DNA of 42,631 bases from Castellaniella sp034674885 (GTDB lineage Bacteria; Pseudomonadota; Gammaproteobacteria; Burkholderiales; Burkholderiaceae_B). The notes below the pieces were generated by a model. It saw nothing but the letters and a program-made list of their open reading frames with translations. It made no database searches and had not been told where the DNA came from. Where the stretch lies: assembly GCF_034674885.1 (NCBI RefSeq), contig NZ_JAUCDS010000025.1:1-42631 (forward strand). Reading direction: 5' to 3'. The position numbers were made by a program, and so were the translations under genes. Shown one piece after another: positions 15,884 to 24,358 of the stretch (position 1 is the first letter of the stretch; every line of letters begins with the position of its first letter).

Positions 15884-16549
15884 TTACGGGTGCGGCTTGC
15901 TGACGTCCGCGCCGTCGCCCTGTTCCGTATGTGTATGCCCCTTGAGACTGATATCGTCAGCCTGGACATCTCCGTTCTTGACCTTGACGCCGCCCTCGAT
16001 TTCGGCAGCGGCGCCGCCAGATCCACCAGAAACGGCCAGGCCGCCCTTGACCGTCAGCTTCTTTTCGATGGTCGCGTTGCCTGTGATGAGCGTCTCCGGT
16101 GCGTCAACCTTCGCGCTGGGCGTTTTGACCGTGGCCGGGCCGCCGGCGTCGACATTGACCTCGCCTGCAACCTTGATAGTCAGCGAGCCAGCGGCACGGT
16201 CGTGGGTGATTTTGTCGCCGTTTTTGTACCGGATCGTGTGCAAGTCAGGACTGCTCTCGGGCTCCGGATTTTCGTCCGAATAAAACGAAGGGCCGACTGA
16301 CGCGCCCTCCATCAGACCGGACGGTGCTATGACCTCGACCTGCTCGCCGACCTCGGGCGCCCACCAGTCGATGTCGCCGCCGGCGCGGCGGGTTTTCCAG
16401 GGGAGCCAATCGGTCGTGAAATCATCGCAGAACACTCGCACCTTGCCGCGCCGATAATCGGCTTCGACGATGGTGCCCACGCGCACGATGTTCGCCAGAC
16501 GGCGCTCGAGATCCGCCAGGCGGCGCTCAAGGTCGACCAGATCGCTCAT
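15884..16549 (-). CDS. V: Baseplate spike protein V
   Basis: A 221-residue homologue of P2 gpV, the membrane-piercing spike. Residues 1-30 are coiled-coil (LERRLADLERRL); an OB-fold region follows (VGTIVEADYRRGKVRVFC); the C-terminal half is the repetitive beta-helix (IKVAGEVNVDAGG ... ITGNATIEKKLTVKGG). The end has GHTHTEQ, the HxH motif that binds iron in gpV. Overlaps the preceding gene by 4 bases. Confidence 0.92.
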   Translation of the reverse strand: MSDLVDLERRLADLERRLANIVRVGTIVEADYRRGKVRVFCDDFTTDWLPWKTRRAGGDIDWWAPEVGEQVEVIAPSGLMEGASVGPSFYSDENPEPESSPDLHTIRYKNGDKITHDRAAGSLTIKVAGEVNVDAGGPATVKTPSAKVDAPETLITGNATIEKKLTVKGGLAVSGGSGGAAAEIEGGVKVKNGDVQADDISLKGHTHTEQGDGADVSKPHP

Positions 16550-17058
16550 GCGAGGCGCTCATAATCGTCGGAATGGTCGGTGCCGATGGCCGGGCTTTGG
16601 CTGATGTATATCTCCGACGGTGTGATGCCCACCGGCTCCAGCTCGCCCAACGCGATCTCGATGTTGAATTCCACGACCCAGCACAGGTATCCATCCAGGG
16701 CGGGTCGGAATGCGTCTTCGCCGGCGCGCGCCAAGCGAATATGCCCGTGGCCCGGGACGGGCCGCCGGATCTCGTGCAGGGCGACGGCGACGCGGGCGGC
16801 CATGGAGCGCAGCGCAAGGTCGGCGCGAGGCAGCGTCGGGTCGACGATGCAGTGCGCCATCCAGCGCACATCCGTCAGCAACCGGGTGTCGCCCGCTTCG
16901 CTCAGCGATTCAAAATCGTCGATCTCGACATAGATGGCGGGCACGCGCAGGCTGCTATGCTTGCGGGGCGGCGGATCGGCGCTGATCGTCGGAATGTCAT
17001 CGAGGGCTGGGCGCAGGCGATCTATCAGAGCGTCCGCAAAATCTGCGATGGTGGTCAT
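16546..17058 (-). CDS. Tail completion/terminator-like protein
   Basis: A 170-residue protein between the Z-like protein and the spike. Its start (DFADALIDRLRPALDD) and beta-rich body (IYVEIDDFESLSEAGDTRLL; HCIVDPTLPRAD) resemble the Mu gp37/DUF1834-type tail terminators that cap the tail. Overlaps gpZ by one base and V by 4. Family identity is tentative; a head-tail or tail-terminator role follows from position. Confidence 0.55.
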   Translation of the reverse strand: MTTIADFADALIDRLRPALDDIPTISADPPPRKHSSLRVPAIYVEIDDFESLSEAGDTRLLTDVRWMAHCIVDPTLPRADLALRSMAARVAVALHEIRRPVPGHGHIRLARAGEDAFRPALDGYLCWVVEFNIEIALGELEPVGITPSEIYISQSPAIGTDHSDDYERLA

Positions 17059-17591
17059 CAGACTGCCTTTTTCAAAACTTTGCTGAATTCGTAACGCAGT
17101 TCCTGGCGCATGATCTCCATCAGCCTGGCCTCGGTTTTTATCGCCGCTGCCCGGAGCGCAGCGGCGCCGACATCGTCGATCTCCATCTTTGCCAACTCCA
17201 GGGGAAACCGGCTCTTTCCGGTGCGCCTGTACACGCCGCCGCCGTAACGGTTGATGGGAAATGCGCCCTCGAAAAAATGGCGACCCACCTGGGTGCCGCT
17301 GCTGCGCCGCTTGGGCATGCCAAGGCGACGGGCGGCCAGGGAGTTCAAGCCGAGCCAGACCTTCTGATCAAGGCCGCTGCCCTTGGTGTATGTTCGCAGG
17401 CGCTGCCGGATGATCTTCTGCTGGATCCGCAGTTGGGCCGACATCGTGCGGGCCGCCTGACCCTCCGTCCACTTGGCTGTTTTTCGCACGGCGCGGCGGG
17501 CGGCGCGGCGGCATGCTTCCTTCGAGAGCTGAAACATACCCATCAGGCGCTCCAGCTCACCCCTGGGGATCCCGGCGGACAAGTCGATCAT
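17058..17591 (-). CDS. Z: Minor tail protein Z-like
   Basis: A 177-residue basic protein resembling lambda gpZ (minor_tail_Z), needed for correct head-tail joining. The region RRAARRAVRKTAKWTEGQAA, then RIQQKIIRQRL, and GVYRRTGKSRFPLEL fit that family. Start ATG 17589-17591 overlaps the previous gene by 4 bases; the longer upstream frame is not needed. Confidence 0.78.
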   Translation of the reverse strand: MIDLSAGIPRGELERLMGMFQLSKEACRRAARRAVRKTAKWTEGQAARTMSAQLRIQQKIIRQRLRTYTKGSGLDQKVWLGLNSLAARRLGMPKRRSSGTQVGRHFFEGAFPINRYGGGVYRRTGKSRFPLELAKMEIDDVGAAALRAAAIKTEARLMEIMRQELRYEFSKVLKKAV

Positions 17592-17914
17592 GGTTGGGCC
17601 TCGCGTAATACCAGGGCGGTGAAGCCCGTCCCATCTGGTTCGACACTGACGACCGCGAATGTTGCGCCACTGGGTGCAATGGCGCTGCCTTCCGGGGCCA
17701 GGACAATACTGCCCTCGACGGCTTCGGCGGCTGTCGCGTCGCGCACCGTAAAGGTCGGCTCGACTACGTCGGTACGCATGGACCCCATCGCAGGCTGGAT
17801 CCACGGCGCGGCGAACATTCCGCGCACCGGCGCGCCGTCCAGGATGGCGGGGTCGGACAGGTGGACGATAATGGCCGCATCCATGCGGGCGGCCAGGGCG
17901 CTGAAGTCAGGCAT
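17588..17914 (-). CDS. Head-tail attachment protein (lambda FII-like)
   Basis: A 108-residue protein in the position of the lambda gpFII/phage_attach proteins, next to Z. The middle ILDGAPVRGMFAAPW and the TFAVVSVEPDGTGFTALVL end fit the small beta fold. Start ATG 17912-17914 overlaps the holin stop; an alternative 120-residue start lies upstream at 17950. The ribosome site is weak, so coupling is likely. Confidence 0.65.
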   Translation of the reverse strand: MPDFSALAARMDAAIIVHLSDPAILDGAPVRGMFAAPWIQPAMGSMRTDVVEPTFTVRDATAAEAVEGSIVLAPEGSAIAPSGATFAVVSVEPDGTGFTALVLREAQP

Positions 17915-18530
17915 TGGGGCGGCTCGGCGGTGAGGGTTTGGCATCGCCATCCAGCGTCACGGTGCCGGGGGAGATTGCGAAGCGGCGGATGTCGGCATCG
18001 GAGCTTTGTGCCGCGCCCGTGGTTCCAAACCAGAACGCCAGAGTTTGCTTCAACTCATTGAACCAATAGCCGATGACCGTGCCCACCGTCAGGCTGGCCG
18101 TGGCGTCGCGCAGCAGGCCTTCGGCCATGCCCGAGAAAACGAACCAGACGATGGCGATGGCGCCGGCCAGCAGCAGCACCGTGATCGTCGGGCGTACCCA
18201 GTCGCCGGGCTGCGCGGCGGCGAGTTTGCGGGCGCTGTCGCGGTCAGCCGCCTCGGCGGCGAACTGCGCGGCGGCGGCCTGGATGCGATTCTGTTCTGCC
18301 GTCACAGCCAGCTTCTGCAGTTCAACCTTGGAATTCGTCTCCAGCTCCTTCAGCTTCAGCGCGGCGTTCGGATCGCGCAGGATAGCCTCGGACACCGCAT
18401 CGGGTGTCGCAGCAGTGCCCAGGGCCGTGGAAATCAGCCCGCCGACTGCCGCACCGGCCGGGCCGCCCAGAATCCCGCCCAGGATCGGAGCGGCCTTGCC
18501 GACGACGCCGGCGATATCTTTCCAGTCCAT
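17907..18530 (-). CDS. Holin-like membrane protein (Holin_3TMs type)
   Basis: A 207-residue protein. The first 40 residues are Gly/Ala-rich (PILGGILGGPAGAAVGGLIS), followed by a charged helix and two clear membrane segments at about 110-135 (TVLLLAGAIAIVWFVFSGMA) and 140-160. This matches the Holin_3TMs family of gene-transfer-agent and phage holins. It follows the endolysin gene with a one-base overlap. Confidence 0.82.
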   Translation of the reverse strand: MDWKDIAGVVGKAAPILGGILGGPAGAAVGGLISTALGTAATPDAVSEAILRDPNAALKLKELETNSKVELQKLAVTAEQNRIQAAAAQFAAEAADRDSARKLAAAQPGDWVRPTITVLLLAGAIAIVWFVFSGMAEGLLRDATASLTVGTVIGYWFNELKQTLAFWFGTTGAAQSSDADIRRFAISPGTVTLDGDAKPSPPSRPNA

Positions 18531-19021
18531 CAGGAGTCCTCCGCTGCATATTTGAGATTGCCGGCCACGCGGCGCGCCCAGCCCTTACCGAATGACGGCC
18601 AGGTGGACAGCTTGGTGTAAAAGTCCAAGCGCTCGGCATTGAAGCGCGACAGCACGTCGGTCACGGACATGGCATGCACTGCCGCCAGCGTCATGGGGCC
18701 GACAACGCCGTCATCAGCGACGCCTACGGCGCGCTGAAGGAACCGGATGGCCTGACCGGGGCCGTGGTTCACGCCCGCGTCGAAAAGCTGGAAGGCGATG
18801 GCGCCGTCGTACTGATCGGCTTTCGCGCGGCCCCAGTAGGCCGTCCGGTAAATTTCCTTGGCCTTGGCGCGGGTGAGGTCGCGCATGCTGCCGGTATACC
18901 CGGCGCCGCGCGCCGTGCGTAGCGTGATGCCCCAGTTGGTCTCGCCGCCGGGATCGTCCGGGTGGTTGACATACCCGCCCTCGTGTCCGATCAGCCGGTC
19001 GAATGCGATATCGAAATTCAT
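18530..19021 (-). CDS. Endolysin, glycoside hydrolase 108 N-acetylmuramidase
   Basis: A 163-residue muramidase that cuts peptidoglycan at lysis. The N-terminal IGHEGGYVNHPDDPGGETNW contains the catalytic glutamate (Glu14) of GH108; the C-terminal part (GVADDGVVGPMTLAAVHAM) is a PG_binding_3 domain. No signal peptide is seen, so release depends on the holin. Start ATG 19019-19021 follows the previous stop closely; an upstream in-frame methionine is rejected. Confidence 0.92.
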   Translation of the reverse strand: MNFDIAFDRLIGHEGGYVNHPDDPGGETNWGITLRTARGAGYTGSMRDLTRAKAKEIYRTAYWGRAKADQYDGAIAFQLFDAGVNHGPGQAIRFLQRAVGVADDGVVGPMTLAAVHAMSVTDVLSRFNAERLDFYTKLSTWPSFGKGWARRVAGNLKYAAEDS

Positions 19022-19338
19022 CACGGCGTTCCCGTCAGAATCTTGTTGACGATCATGGCGCCGACGACGCCGGCGGCCGCCCATACGCCATTGATCACCC
19101 AGTGGGAGGCCAGCTTCTGCATGGGCTGCTGTCGCTCCAGCGCAGATAGCCTGTTCTCCAGCTTGGAGATTGCACTGAATGCACGCTCGAGCGCGGTGGC
19201 CGTGTGCGCATGACGCTCTTCCAGGCGCGTCAGGCGCTCCAGCGCCGCCGCAACCTTGGTCATGGTGCCATGCACCTCTTCCAGGTTGCGGCGGATGACA
19301 CCGATCTCGACGCGCAGGCTGTCGTGATCGTCGGCCAT
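19021..19338 (-). CDS. Coiled-coil single-span membrane protein (possible holin partner)
   Basis: A 105-residue protein with a long coiled coil (about 5-70, TRLEERHAHTATALERAFSA) and a C-terminal membrane segment (WVINGVWAAAGVVGAMIVNK, about 80-99). The build resembles XhlA-like lysis proteins. Located directly before the endolysin in the same operon, overlapping it by one base. Could be a holin or antiholin. Confidence 0.6.
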   Translation of the reverse strand: MADDHDSLRVEIGVIRRNLEEVHGTMTKVAAALERLTRLEERHAHTATALERAFSAISKLENRLSALERQQPMQKLASHWVINGVWAAAGVVGAMIVNKILTGTP

Positions 19339-19340
19339 GC

Positions 19341-20342
19341 TTACGCCTTGATCGTCAGCTTGATGACCGCGCGGGGGCGGGTGCAGATGCTGATCGGGTT
19401 GGATTGCGCCTCGACCAGGATGCCCTTGCCCAGGGGCTTGGGCTCCTGCTTCGAGTAGTACGGCAGGCCGATGGTGTTGGCGGTTTCGTTGTAGTTCGCC
19501 GGGGCGAAGCGCGTGATAAACATGTCTTCGACGCCCTCGGGGAACAGGTACGCCTCTCCGTCGGCGATAAACGGCGAGGCGCCGATGCCGCCCTTGAACT
19601 CTTCAATCGTCACGCCGGCGAAGTCGAAGCCCGCACGCGGGTCATTGCGGGCGAACTGTCCGGTTTCCCACCGCTCATAGGCTTTCTGGATCTTGTCATG
19701 CGCGATGAAGGTGCGGAAAAACGTCTTTCCGCAGATCATCCGGCAGCCGGTACTGACCTCGTTCATCAGGGCGGATTCCATTTTGTCCTTCGCCCCGAGA
19801 ATTTCACCGCGCAGGTCCGCGCCGGCGACGTTGAGCGACAGCTCATGCGTCTGCTGCGTCAGGCCGAATTGTGTGAACAGATTGCTGATGACCGTGATGC
19901 CATCCGCATCGACGATGGTGCCCTTGATGGCGCCGACACGCTGATATTCGATGGTGGCATCGAGCCGTCGGCGCATTTTCCGAAGGCGCTTGTTGACGAA
20001 GGACACCATGGTTTCTTCGTCCGAGGCCTTGCCGAACGCGCGCAAGTTCTGCACGTCGTCGGGCTTAATGGTGTCTTGAGTGGGCAGGTGCGTCGTGGGA
20101 AACAGGACGAGGCCGCGAGTGCTGCCGCCCGTCGGGTTCGGCGTGTCACTGTCGCGCGACTGGTTGGGGACGAGGGTGAGCGTGTCCACATCCTTCTCGA
20201 TGCCCAGGCTCGTGGTGGTAATGCCGTCTTCCTGGAACAGGCCCAGCGTGGCGAGCCGAGACGGCAGCGCCGGCTGTTCGTTGATGGCGGCGGTCAGTTC
20301 CTGCAGGGAGAACTTGTCGGAATCGAAAATGCCGAGATTCAT
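19341..20342 (-). CDS. E (head): Major capsid protein (lambda gpE family)
   Basis: A 333-residue capsid protein of the Phage_cap_E family. Visible features: the MNLGIFDSDKFSLQELTAAI start, LIPN-like TLTLVPNQSRDS segment, RMICGKTFFRTFIAH and NPRAGFDFAGVTIEEFKG, typical of lambda E. Start ATG 20340-20342 with AAGGAG. Lies after the protease gene. No separate decoration protein D gene lies between them. Confidence 0.92.
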   Translation of the reverse strand: MNLGIFDSDKFSLQELTAAINEQPALPSRLATLGLFQEDGITTTSLGIEKDVDTLTLVPNQSRDSDTPNPTGGSTRGLVLFPTTHLPTQDTIKPDDVQNLRAFGKASDEETMVSFVNKRLRKMRRRLDATIEYQRVGAIKGTIVDADGITVISNLFTQFGLTQQTHELSLNVAGADLRGEILGAKDKMESALMNEVSTGCRMICGKTFFRTFIAHDKIQKAYERWETGQFARNDPRAGFDFAGVTIEEFKGGIGASPFIADGEAYLFPEGVEDMFITRFAPANYNETANTIGLPYYSKQEPKPLGKGILVEAQSNPISICTRPRAVIKLTIKA

Positions 20343-20358
20343 GTTTTTGCTCCTTGGG

Positions 20359-21453
20359 TCAAGCGGCTGTGTGGGCCGCCTGGCGGGCGGCGTAGATGTT
20401 GCGGAAATCGAGCTTTTTGGCGACAGGCTTGTCACCTTGAGGGTCTGCTGGCGTGTCCGAGGGGGCATGCGGGCTGATGGCCGGCACGTTATCGGCGCGG
20501 GCGGCGGTCAGGCGTGCGCGGGCAGTCTCGACCGAGACCCCTGCCAGCACCAGCAGTTCGGCGTCTTCCGGGCGGCCCGCCGCCTTCGCCAGGGCAAGTA
20601 TTTCCCTGGCTTCAGTCAGGCGAGCGGTGACGTCATCGGGACGAGCGGACGCGCGGATCAGCGGCGCGGCGAGAGCGGCGAAGCCGCCATCGACGCATGC
20701 GGTGGCCACCTCGGCTGGGGGCATCGGATCGATGGTGGGCGCAGGTTCGGGCGCGGGTGGCGGTTCAGGCGTAGGGGTGGGTTCCGGGTCGGAGGGCGTC
20801 GGATTCGGGGCGGAATCAGCGGCCAGAGCCTTCGGCGCGTTGCGGAACGTGGCGCTGGCTTGCTCGGACAGATGGGCCTGGGCGGGCAGCGCATCCAGCA
20901 CGACGTCAGCAAAGCCGGCGGCGACCGCTTCCTCGCCGTTGAGCCATGTCTCGGCGGCCATGATGGCCTCGACTTCGGCCAAGTCCTTGCCCGAGCGTTC
21001 CGAGTAGATCGCCGCGTAGCTGTTGTTCAGCTTCTCCATCAGGTCGGCGCTCGCGCGCAACTCGCTGAAGTCGCCGACGGCCACGGTAAACGGGCTGTGG
21101 ATCATGAGGTACGCATTGGCGGGCATCTCGATGCGACCGGCCGCCATGATGACAGCGCTGGCCGCTGACGCGGCCAGGCCTTCCACGCGGGCCGTGATCC
21201 GGTCGCGGGCACGGGCCATGACGTGGTAGATCGCCAGGGACTCCAGAACCTCGCCGCCGTCCGAGTGGACGGAAAGCAGAATTTGAGCATCGGCGGGGAT
21301 GGCGTTGAACTCGGCGATGAACTCGCTGGCCGTGACGCCCCAGAAGCCGATGTCGCCGTGTATCGAAATTTCATACTTCGCGGCGGCCTGACCCTCGGCG
21401 ACCGGCTTGCCATTGGCTGCCAGCGCCTTGATCTCATACCATTTCTTCTTCAT
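20359..21453 (-). CDS. ClpP-like head maturation protease with C-terminal scaffold-like region
   Basis: A 364-residue protein. Residues 1-180 are a ClpP-type serine protease: GLAASAAS (Ser96) and MIHSPF (His119) give the catalytic dyad; the Asp is expected near 185. Residues 215-265 are a Pro/Glu/Ala linker. The C-terminal ~100 residues form Ala/Arg-rich helices, similar to the nested scaffold (Nu3-like) of lambda gpC. No separate scaffold gene is present, so the C-terminal part probably serves as scaffold. Confidence 0.88.
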   Translation of the reverse strand: MKKKWYEIKALAANGKPVAEGQAAAKYEISIHGDIGFWGVTASEFIAEFNAIPADAQILLSVHSDGGEVLESLAIYHVMARARDRITARVEGLAASAASAVIMAAGRIEMPANAYLMIHSPFTVAVGDFSELRASADLMEKLNNSYAAIYSERSGKDLAEVEAIMAAETWLNGEEAVAAGFADVVLDALPAQAHLSEQASATFRNAPKALAADSAPNPTPSDPEPTPTPEPPPAPEPAPTIDPMPPAEVATACVDGGFAALAAPLIRASARPDDVTARLTEAREILALAKAAGRPEDAELLVLAGVSVETARARLTAARADNVPAISPHAPSDTPADPQGDKPVAKKLDFRNIYAARQAAHTAA

Positions 21454-21504
21454 AACCTGGGTTCCTTTGCTGTCCGATGGGAAGCTGCGGTCATAGTGCG
21501 CCGG

Positions 21505-22977
21505 TCACTCTTTCGGTTCCTGCGGCGCGGTTTCTTGCGGCGGGACGGCCGATGTCGCTGCCGGAGACGGCGGCAGGCCGAGCGCCTGCTCGCGTGCGAG
21601 GTCGGCGGCGATCTCGCGGTCAATCAGTTCGGCGTCGTAGCCACGCTCGAGCAGCGCCTCGCTGCGGCTCTTCAGCTTGTTGTTGATCGCCAGGACGTCC
21701 GCCTGGATGTCCTGCACCGGCTGGATGTACGCCCAGCCGTGCGGCGTCCAGCGCGTCAGTTTCAGATCGCGCTGGTTCGTGGGCAGCTCGCCCGCCAGCA
21801 CAGCCGCATCCACCCAGGCGCGGCGGATCGGCTCGCAGAATTTCGGCACCAGGACATTGCGGATCAGGGCCATCGCGCGGCGCTTGTATTCGTTGATTGC
21901 GACGCGCACCACTCGATCATTGATGTCGCTGTAATCGCCCGTCAGGAACGGATACGGCAGGCCCAGCGCGGCGGACACGATATGCAGTTGGGCTCGGGTG
22001 AACTCCCGATAACCGGATGGCGCGCCGGGCGGTTCGGAGAACGTGACATCCTCACCATCATTCAGTTCCTGCAGCAGACCCGGCTCGAACTCCAGTGCCG
22101 GCTGTTCAGATGGCTCCGCCGGCAGCGGCTGATTATCGGGGCCGAGAGGTTGAGACAGCGGATCGGGCGCCGGTCGGGTGATGAACCCGACGAAAAGATT
22201 AGCGATTTTCTGGCGGATGAGCTGCGCATCATCGAACTCGTCCAGGTCCTTCAGGCGCACCAGCACTGGCGCAAGCACTGGAACACCGCGCAATTGTCCC
22301 GGGCGCGTGGCCTCGAAAAGATGCAGAACTCGGTGCGCCTCGACGCGCACTGGATCGTTATTCGTCAGGTTGAGGTCGCCCGGGTGGTTCGGGTGCAGCC
22401 AGTACGCTACACGCCGGCCGCGTTTGTCCAGTTCGATCCCGTCGATAATGCGGTGGCCGTTCGACAAGGTCTCGTTCTTGAACGGCAAATGGTCGGACTC
22501 GATGAGCCGGATTTTCAGCGGAATGCCGGTGGCGTCGTCCGGCTCCAGCAAGGCCAACACCTCGCCCGATTCGAACATGGCGTGCAGCGCCAGAGTCTGC
22601 AGGCCGTAGAAATCTGTCTGCCCGTCGGCGTCGCACTCCAGAGACCAGGCCTCCCAGGAATCGATCAGGCGCATCCGCACGTCCTCGGATTTCGCCATCG
22701 GCTTCGGCGAAACGCCAGTGCCGATAAAGTCCGAGGTCATGCGATCGATCGCGGCGCGAGCGATGGCGTTGTTGCGGTAGGCGTCCCGCGCGCGGGCGCG
22801 CAGCAGCGCGAGGCGCATGTGCTCACGGCGGGGGGAACTGTCCCACGGCAACCAGGCGCGCAGGCGGCGGCCTGTGCCGGCGGCTTCGTGTGTGCTCGCC
22901 AGGGGCTTGCTGGTGCGCCCGAAAATGAAATTGAGCAGGCCCAGCGGCTTGCGGGTAGCGGTTCTGGCGGGTCTCAT
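21505..22977 (-). CDS. B: Portal protein (lambda portal family)
   Basis: A 490-residue portal, the dodecamer at the packaging vertex. Motifs: RARARDAYRNNAIARAAIDR, DGIELDKRGRRVAYWLHPNHPG, FGVPYPFLTG-like LGLPYPFLTGDYSDIND and TRWTPHGWAYIQPVQDIQAD. Its end contains the TTCCTGCGGCGCGGTT element in antisense within coding sequence. Overlaps gpW by 4 bases. Confidence 0.94.
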   Translation of the reverse strand: MRPARTATRKPLGLLNFIFGRTSKPLASTHEAAGTGRRLRAWLPWDSSPRREHMRLALLRARARDAYRNNAIARAAIDRMTSDFIGTGVSPKPMAKSEDVRMRLIDSWEAWSLECDADGQTDFYGLQTLALHAMFESGEVLALLEPDDATGIPLKIRLIESDHLPFKNETLSNGHRIIDGIELDKRGRRVAYWLHPNHPGDLNLTNNDPVRVEAHRVLHLFEATRPGQLRGVPVLAPVLVRLKDLDEFDDAQLIRQKIANLFVGFITRPAPDPLSQPLGPDNQPLPAEPSEQPALEFEPGLLQELNDGEDVTFSEPPGAPSGYREFTRAQLHIVSAALGLPYPFLTGDYSDINDRVVRVAINEYKRRAMALIRNVLVPKFCEPIRRAWVDAAVLAGELPTNQRDLKLTRWTPHGWAYIQPVQDIQADVLAINNKLKSRSEALLERGYDAELIDREIAADLAREQALGLPPSPAATSAVPPQETAPQEPKE

Positions 22978-23204
22978 AGACCCTTCCCGACCTGGGCGCA
23001 GGCCCAGGTGCGGCCGGACAGCGGAACGCGCTGCGGGCCAAGCTGGCGGGCAATCTCTCCGCGCAGGGTGCGTAGCTCGTTGGCGGTGACTTCCTGGTAC
23101 TTGACCAGGCGATCAGTGAAACGGATTTCGGTGACACGCTCGCCGGCGAGCAGCGCGACGATGGCGCTATCGATGGCGGCGAGGTCTTGCGGTGTGTAGG
23201 CCAT
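22974..23204 (-). CDS. W (head): Head-tail connector gpW
   Basis: A 76-residue protein of the lambda gpW family (MAYTPQDLAAIDSAIVALLAG, then GERVTEIRF), which plugs the portal after DNA packaging. Overlaps the portal start by 4 bases. Its ribosome site lies in the loop of a 9-bp hairpin (23206-23237). Confidence 0.93.
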   Translation of the reverse strand: MAYTPQDLAAIDSAIVALLAGERVTEIRFTDRLVKYQEVTANELRTLRGEIARQLGPQRVPLSGRTWACAQVGKGL

Positions 23205-23205
23205 G

Positions 23206-23237
23206 CTGGGCAGCGTCCTGATATGGATGCTGCCCAG
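23206..23237 (-). promoter_or_regulatory. Hairpin presenting the gpW ribosome site
   Basis: Perfect 9-bp arms CTGGGCAGC (23206-23214) and GCTGCCCAG (23229-23237) bracket a 14-base loop whose minus-strand sequence holds CAGGA, the gpW Shine-Dalgarno. The stem reaches to within one base of the start codon. It separates the accessory block from the head genes and may limit or time gpW translation. Confidence 0.45.
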
Positions 23238-23310
23238 TCTGAATGCTACGGTGGAAGGCTTCCTGCGGCGCGGTTATTGCCGTGGCGAAGGGGGTGGCAG
23301 GCTCTGGCGC

Positions 23311-24003
23311 CTACTCCAGCAGCTTAAGGCAGAAATCCCGCGCGAAGCGCAGATTGTCCTCATCGCCGCAATACTCGATAGCCGCGTGGCGGCCCAGGCG
23401 CTGGAATGAAGCCTTTTCCGCCAAGCCGCCAACAGCGGCGGCAGACAGGTTATCCCAATTCGCTCCTTTGATCTCGTCCCAGTTCCACTGGAGGATCATG
23501 CCCCTGGAAAACCCATCTTTACCCAGCTTGTCCGTCGTCGGCATCCAGACGTCGAACACCACCTGCTTGTAAGCATGATCAGGCGCTGTCTTACTAAGGG
23601 TCTGCATCGTGCTCTTGGCCGCAGAGAAAGACTGCCGCATCCAGCTCGACTCCGTCAAAACGGCCTTCGGCTGATACTTGACGACTAGACGCTGATCGTC
23701 CCACTCTTCCTCCGTCGAGACAAAGTCCTTATCAATTTTCTGTATATTCCAGAGGCGCAATATCGTCGCTTTCTGCTCTTGTGTCGCGCCTTCTGGATAG
23801 GTCGGACCGGGGGCGGGCGAGTTGGATACAGCAAAAAAAGTAAAAGCAAAAAGTGATGCGACAAGCCCAAACCCATAAACCTGGGTCACCTTCTTGCGTG
23901 TGCTGTTAGCGCCAAGAAAAACCTTTGTGGGCTTGATTGCGCCAAAAATCCACAAGACCAAACAGATAAAAGCCAGTATGAAAAATAAAAGTGCCATGCC
24001 CAT
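23311..24003 (-). CDS. Membrane protein of unknown function, moron candidate
   Basis: A 230-residue protein with two N-terminal membrane segments (about 3-24 ALLFFILAFICLVLWIFGAI; 43-62 GFGLVASLFAFTFFAVSN) and a soluble domain of about 165 residues. The base composition is visibly richer in A/T than neighbours and codon use includes AAA, AAT and TTT more often. I do not recognise the family. It interrupts the terminase-gpW junction and is preceded by a possible promoter and hairpin. A lysogenic conversion or superinfection role is possible; that is inference. Confidence 0.75.
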   Translation of the reverse strand: MGMALLFFILAFICLVLWIFGAIKPTKVFLGANSTRKKVTQVYGFGLVASLFAFTFFAVSNSPAPGPTYPEGATQEQKATILRLWNIQKIDKDFVSTEEEWDDQRLVVKYQPKAVLTESSWMRQSFSAAKSTMQTLSKTAPDHAYKQVVFDVWMPTTDKLGKDGFSRGMILQWNWDEIKGANWDNLSAAAVGGLAEKASFQRLGRHAAIEYCGDEDNLRFARDFCLKLLE

Positions 24004-24030
24004 CGTTGATTCCCTTTTCTGACCATCAGT

Positions 24031-24086
24031 CGGTGGCAGTTACAAAAACTCACCGACCGATGATAGCATCAGATGCCAGCGGTCAA
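24031..24086 (-). promoter_or_regulatory. Possible promoter with hairpin for the membrane protein
   Basis: Minus-strand TTGACC (24086-24081) and TATCAT (24065-24060) are each 5/6 matches to sigma70 boxes but only 15 bases apart. A 7-bp inverted repeat (GTCGGTG/CACCGAC, arms 24029-24035 and 24051-24057 on the plus strand) follows in the leader. Separate transcription is typical of moron genes. Confidence 0.35.
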
Positions 24087-24325
24087 TCGGCACCGCCGGC
24101 GGCATTGATGACCGCCGTCGCCGCCTCGACGAGCAGGATCGCGGCGGCGCGCGCCGCCGCGCTGTCGACCTCTTCCGCTACCAGCAGCAAGTCGTGCGTG
24201 GTTGCCAGGAAGTCGGCGGCGCAGTGCAGGGCCTCGTCCCGAGGGACGCCCGGCCGCACGGCCAGCAGATGATCAGAAAGGCCGCAGCCGTGGAAAGAAA
24301 CTTCACGAGTATTTGAAACATTCAT
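24083..24325 (-). CDS. DUF3077-like small protein (copy 1)
   Basis: An 80-residue protein with the LLAVRPGVPRDEALHCAADFL pattern followed by a helical segment (AARAAAILLVEAATAVINAAG). A second copy lies at 30751-31044 with the same layout (FAVRPGVRADTALSQAASML; LETAAALVDAINGG). The pattern fits DUF3077, of unknown function, common in phages. Its ribosome site is inside a hairpin (24334-24358). Confidence 0.72.
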   Translation of the reverse strand: MNVSNTREVSFHGCGLSDHLLAVRPGVPRDEALHCAADFLATTHDLLLVAEEVDSAAARAAAILLVEAATAVINAAGGAD

Positions 24326-24333
24326 TATCTATA

Positions 24334-24358
24334 TCCTTGTATATGTTACCTACAAGGA
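24334..24358 (-). promoter_or_regulatory. Inverted repeat covering the ribosome site
   Basis: TCCTTGTA (24334-24341) and TACAAGGA (24351-24358) form an 8-bp perfect inverted repeat with a 9-base loop. On the minus strand the 3' arm contains AAGGA, 8 bases from the ATG at 24325. As RNA it would hide the Shine-Dalgarno; as DNA it could be an operator. Confidence 0.45.
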
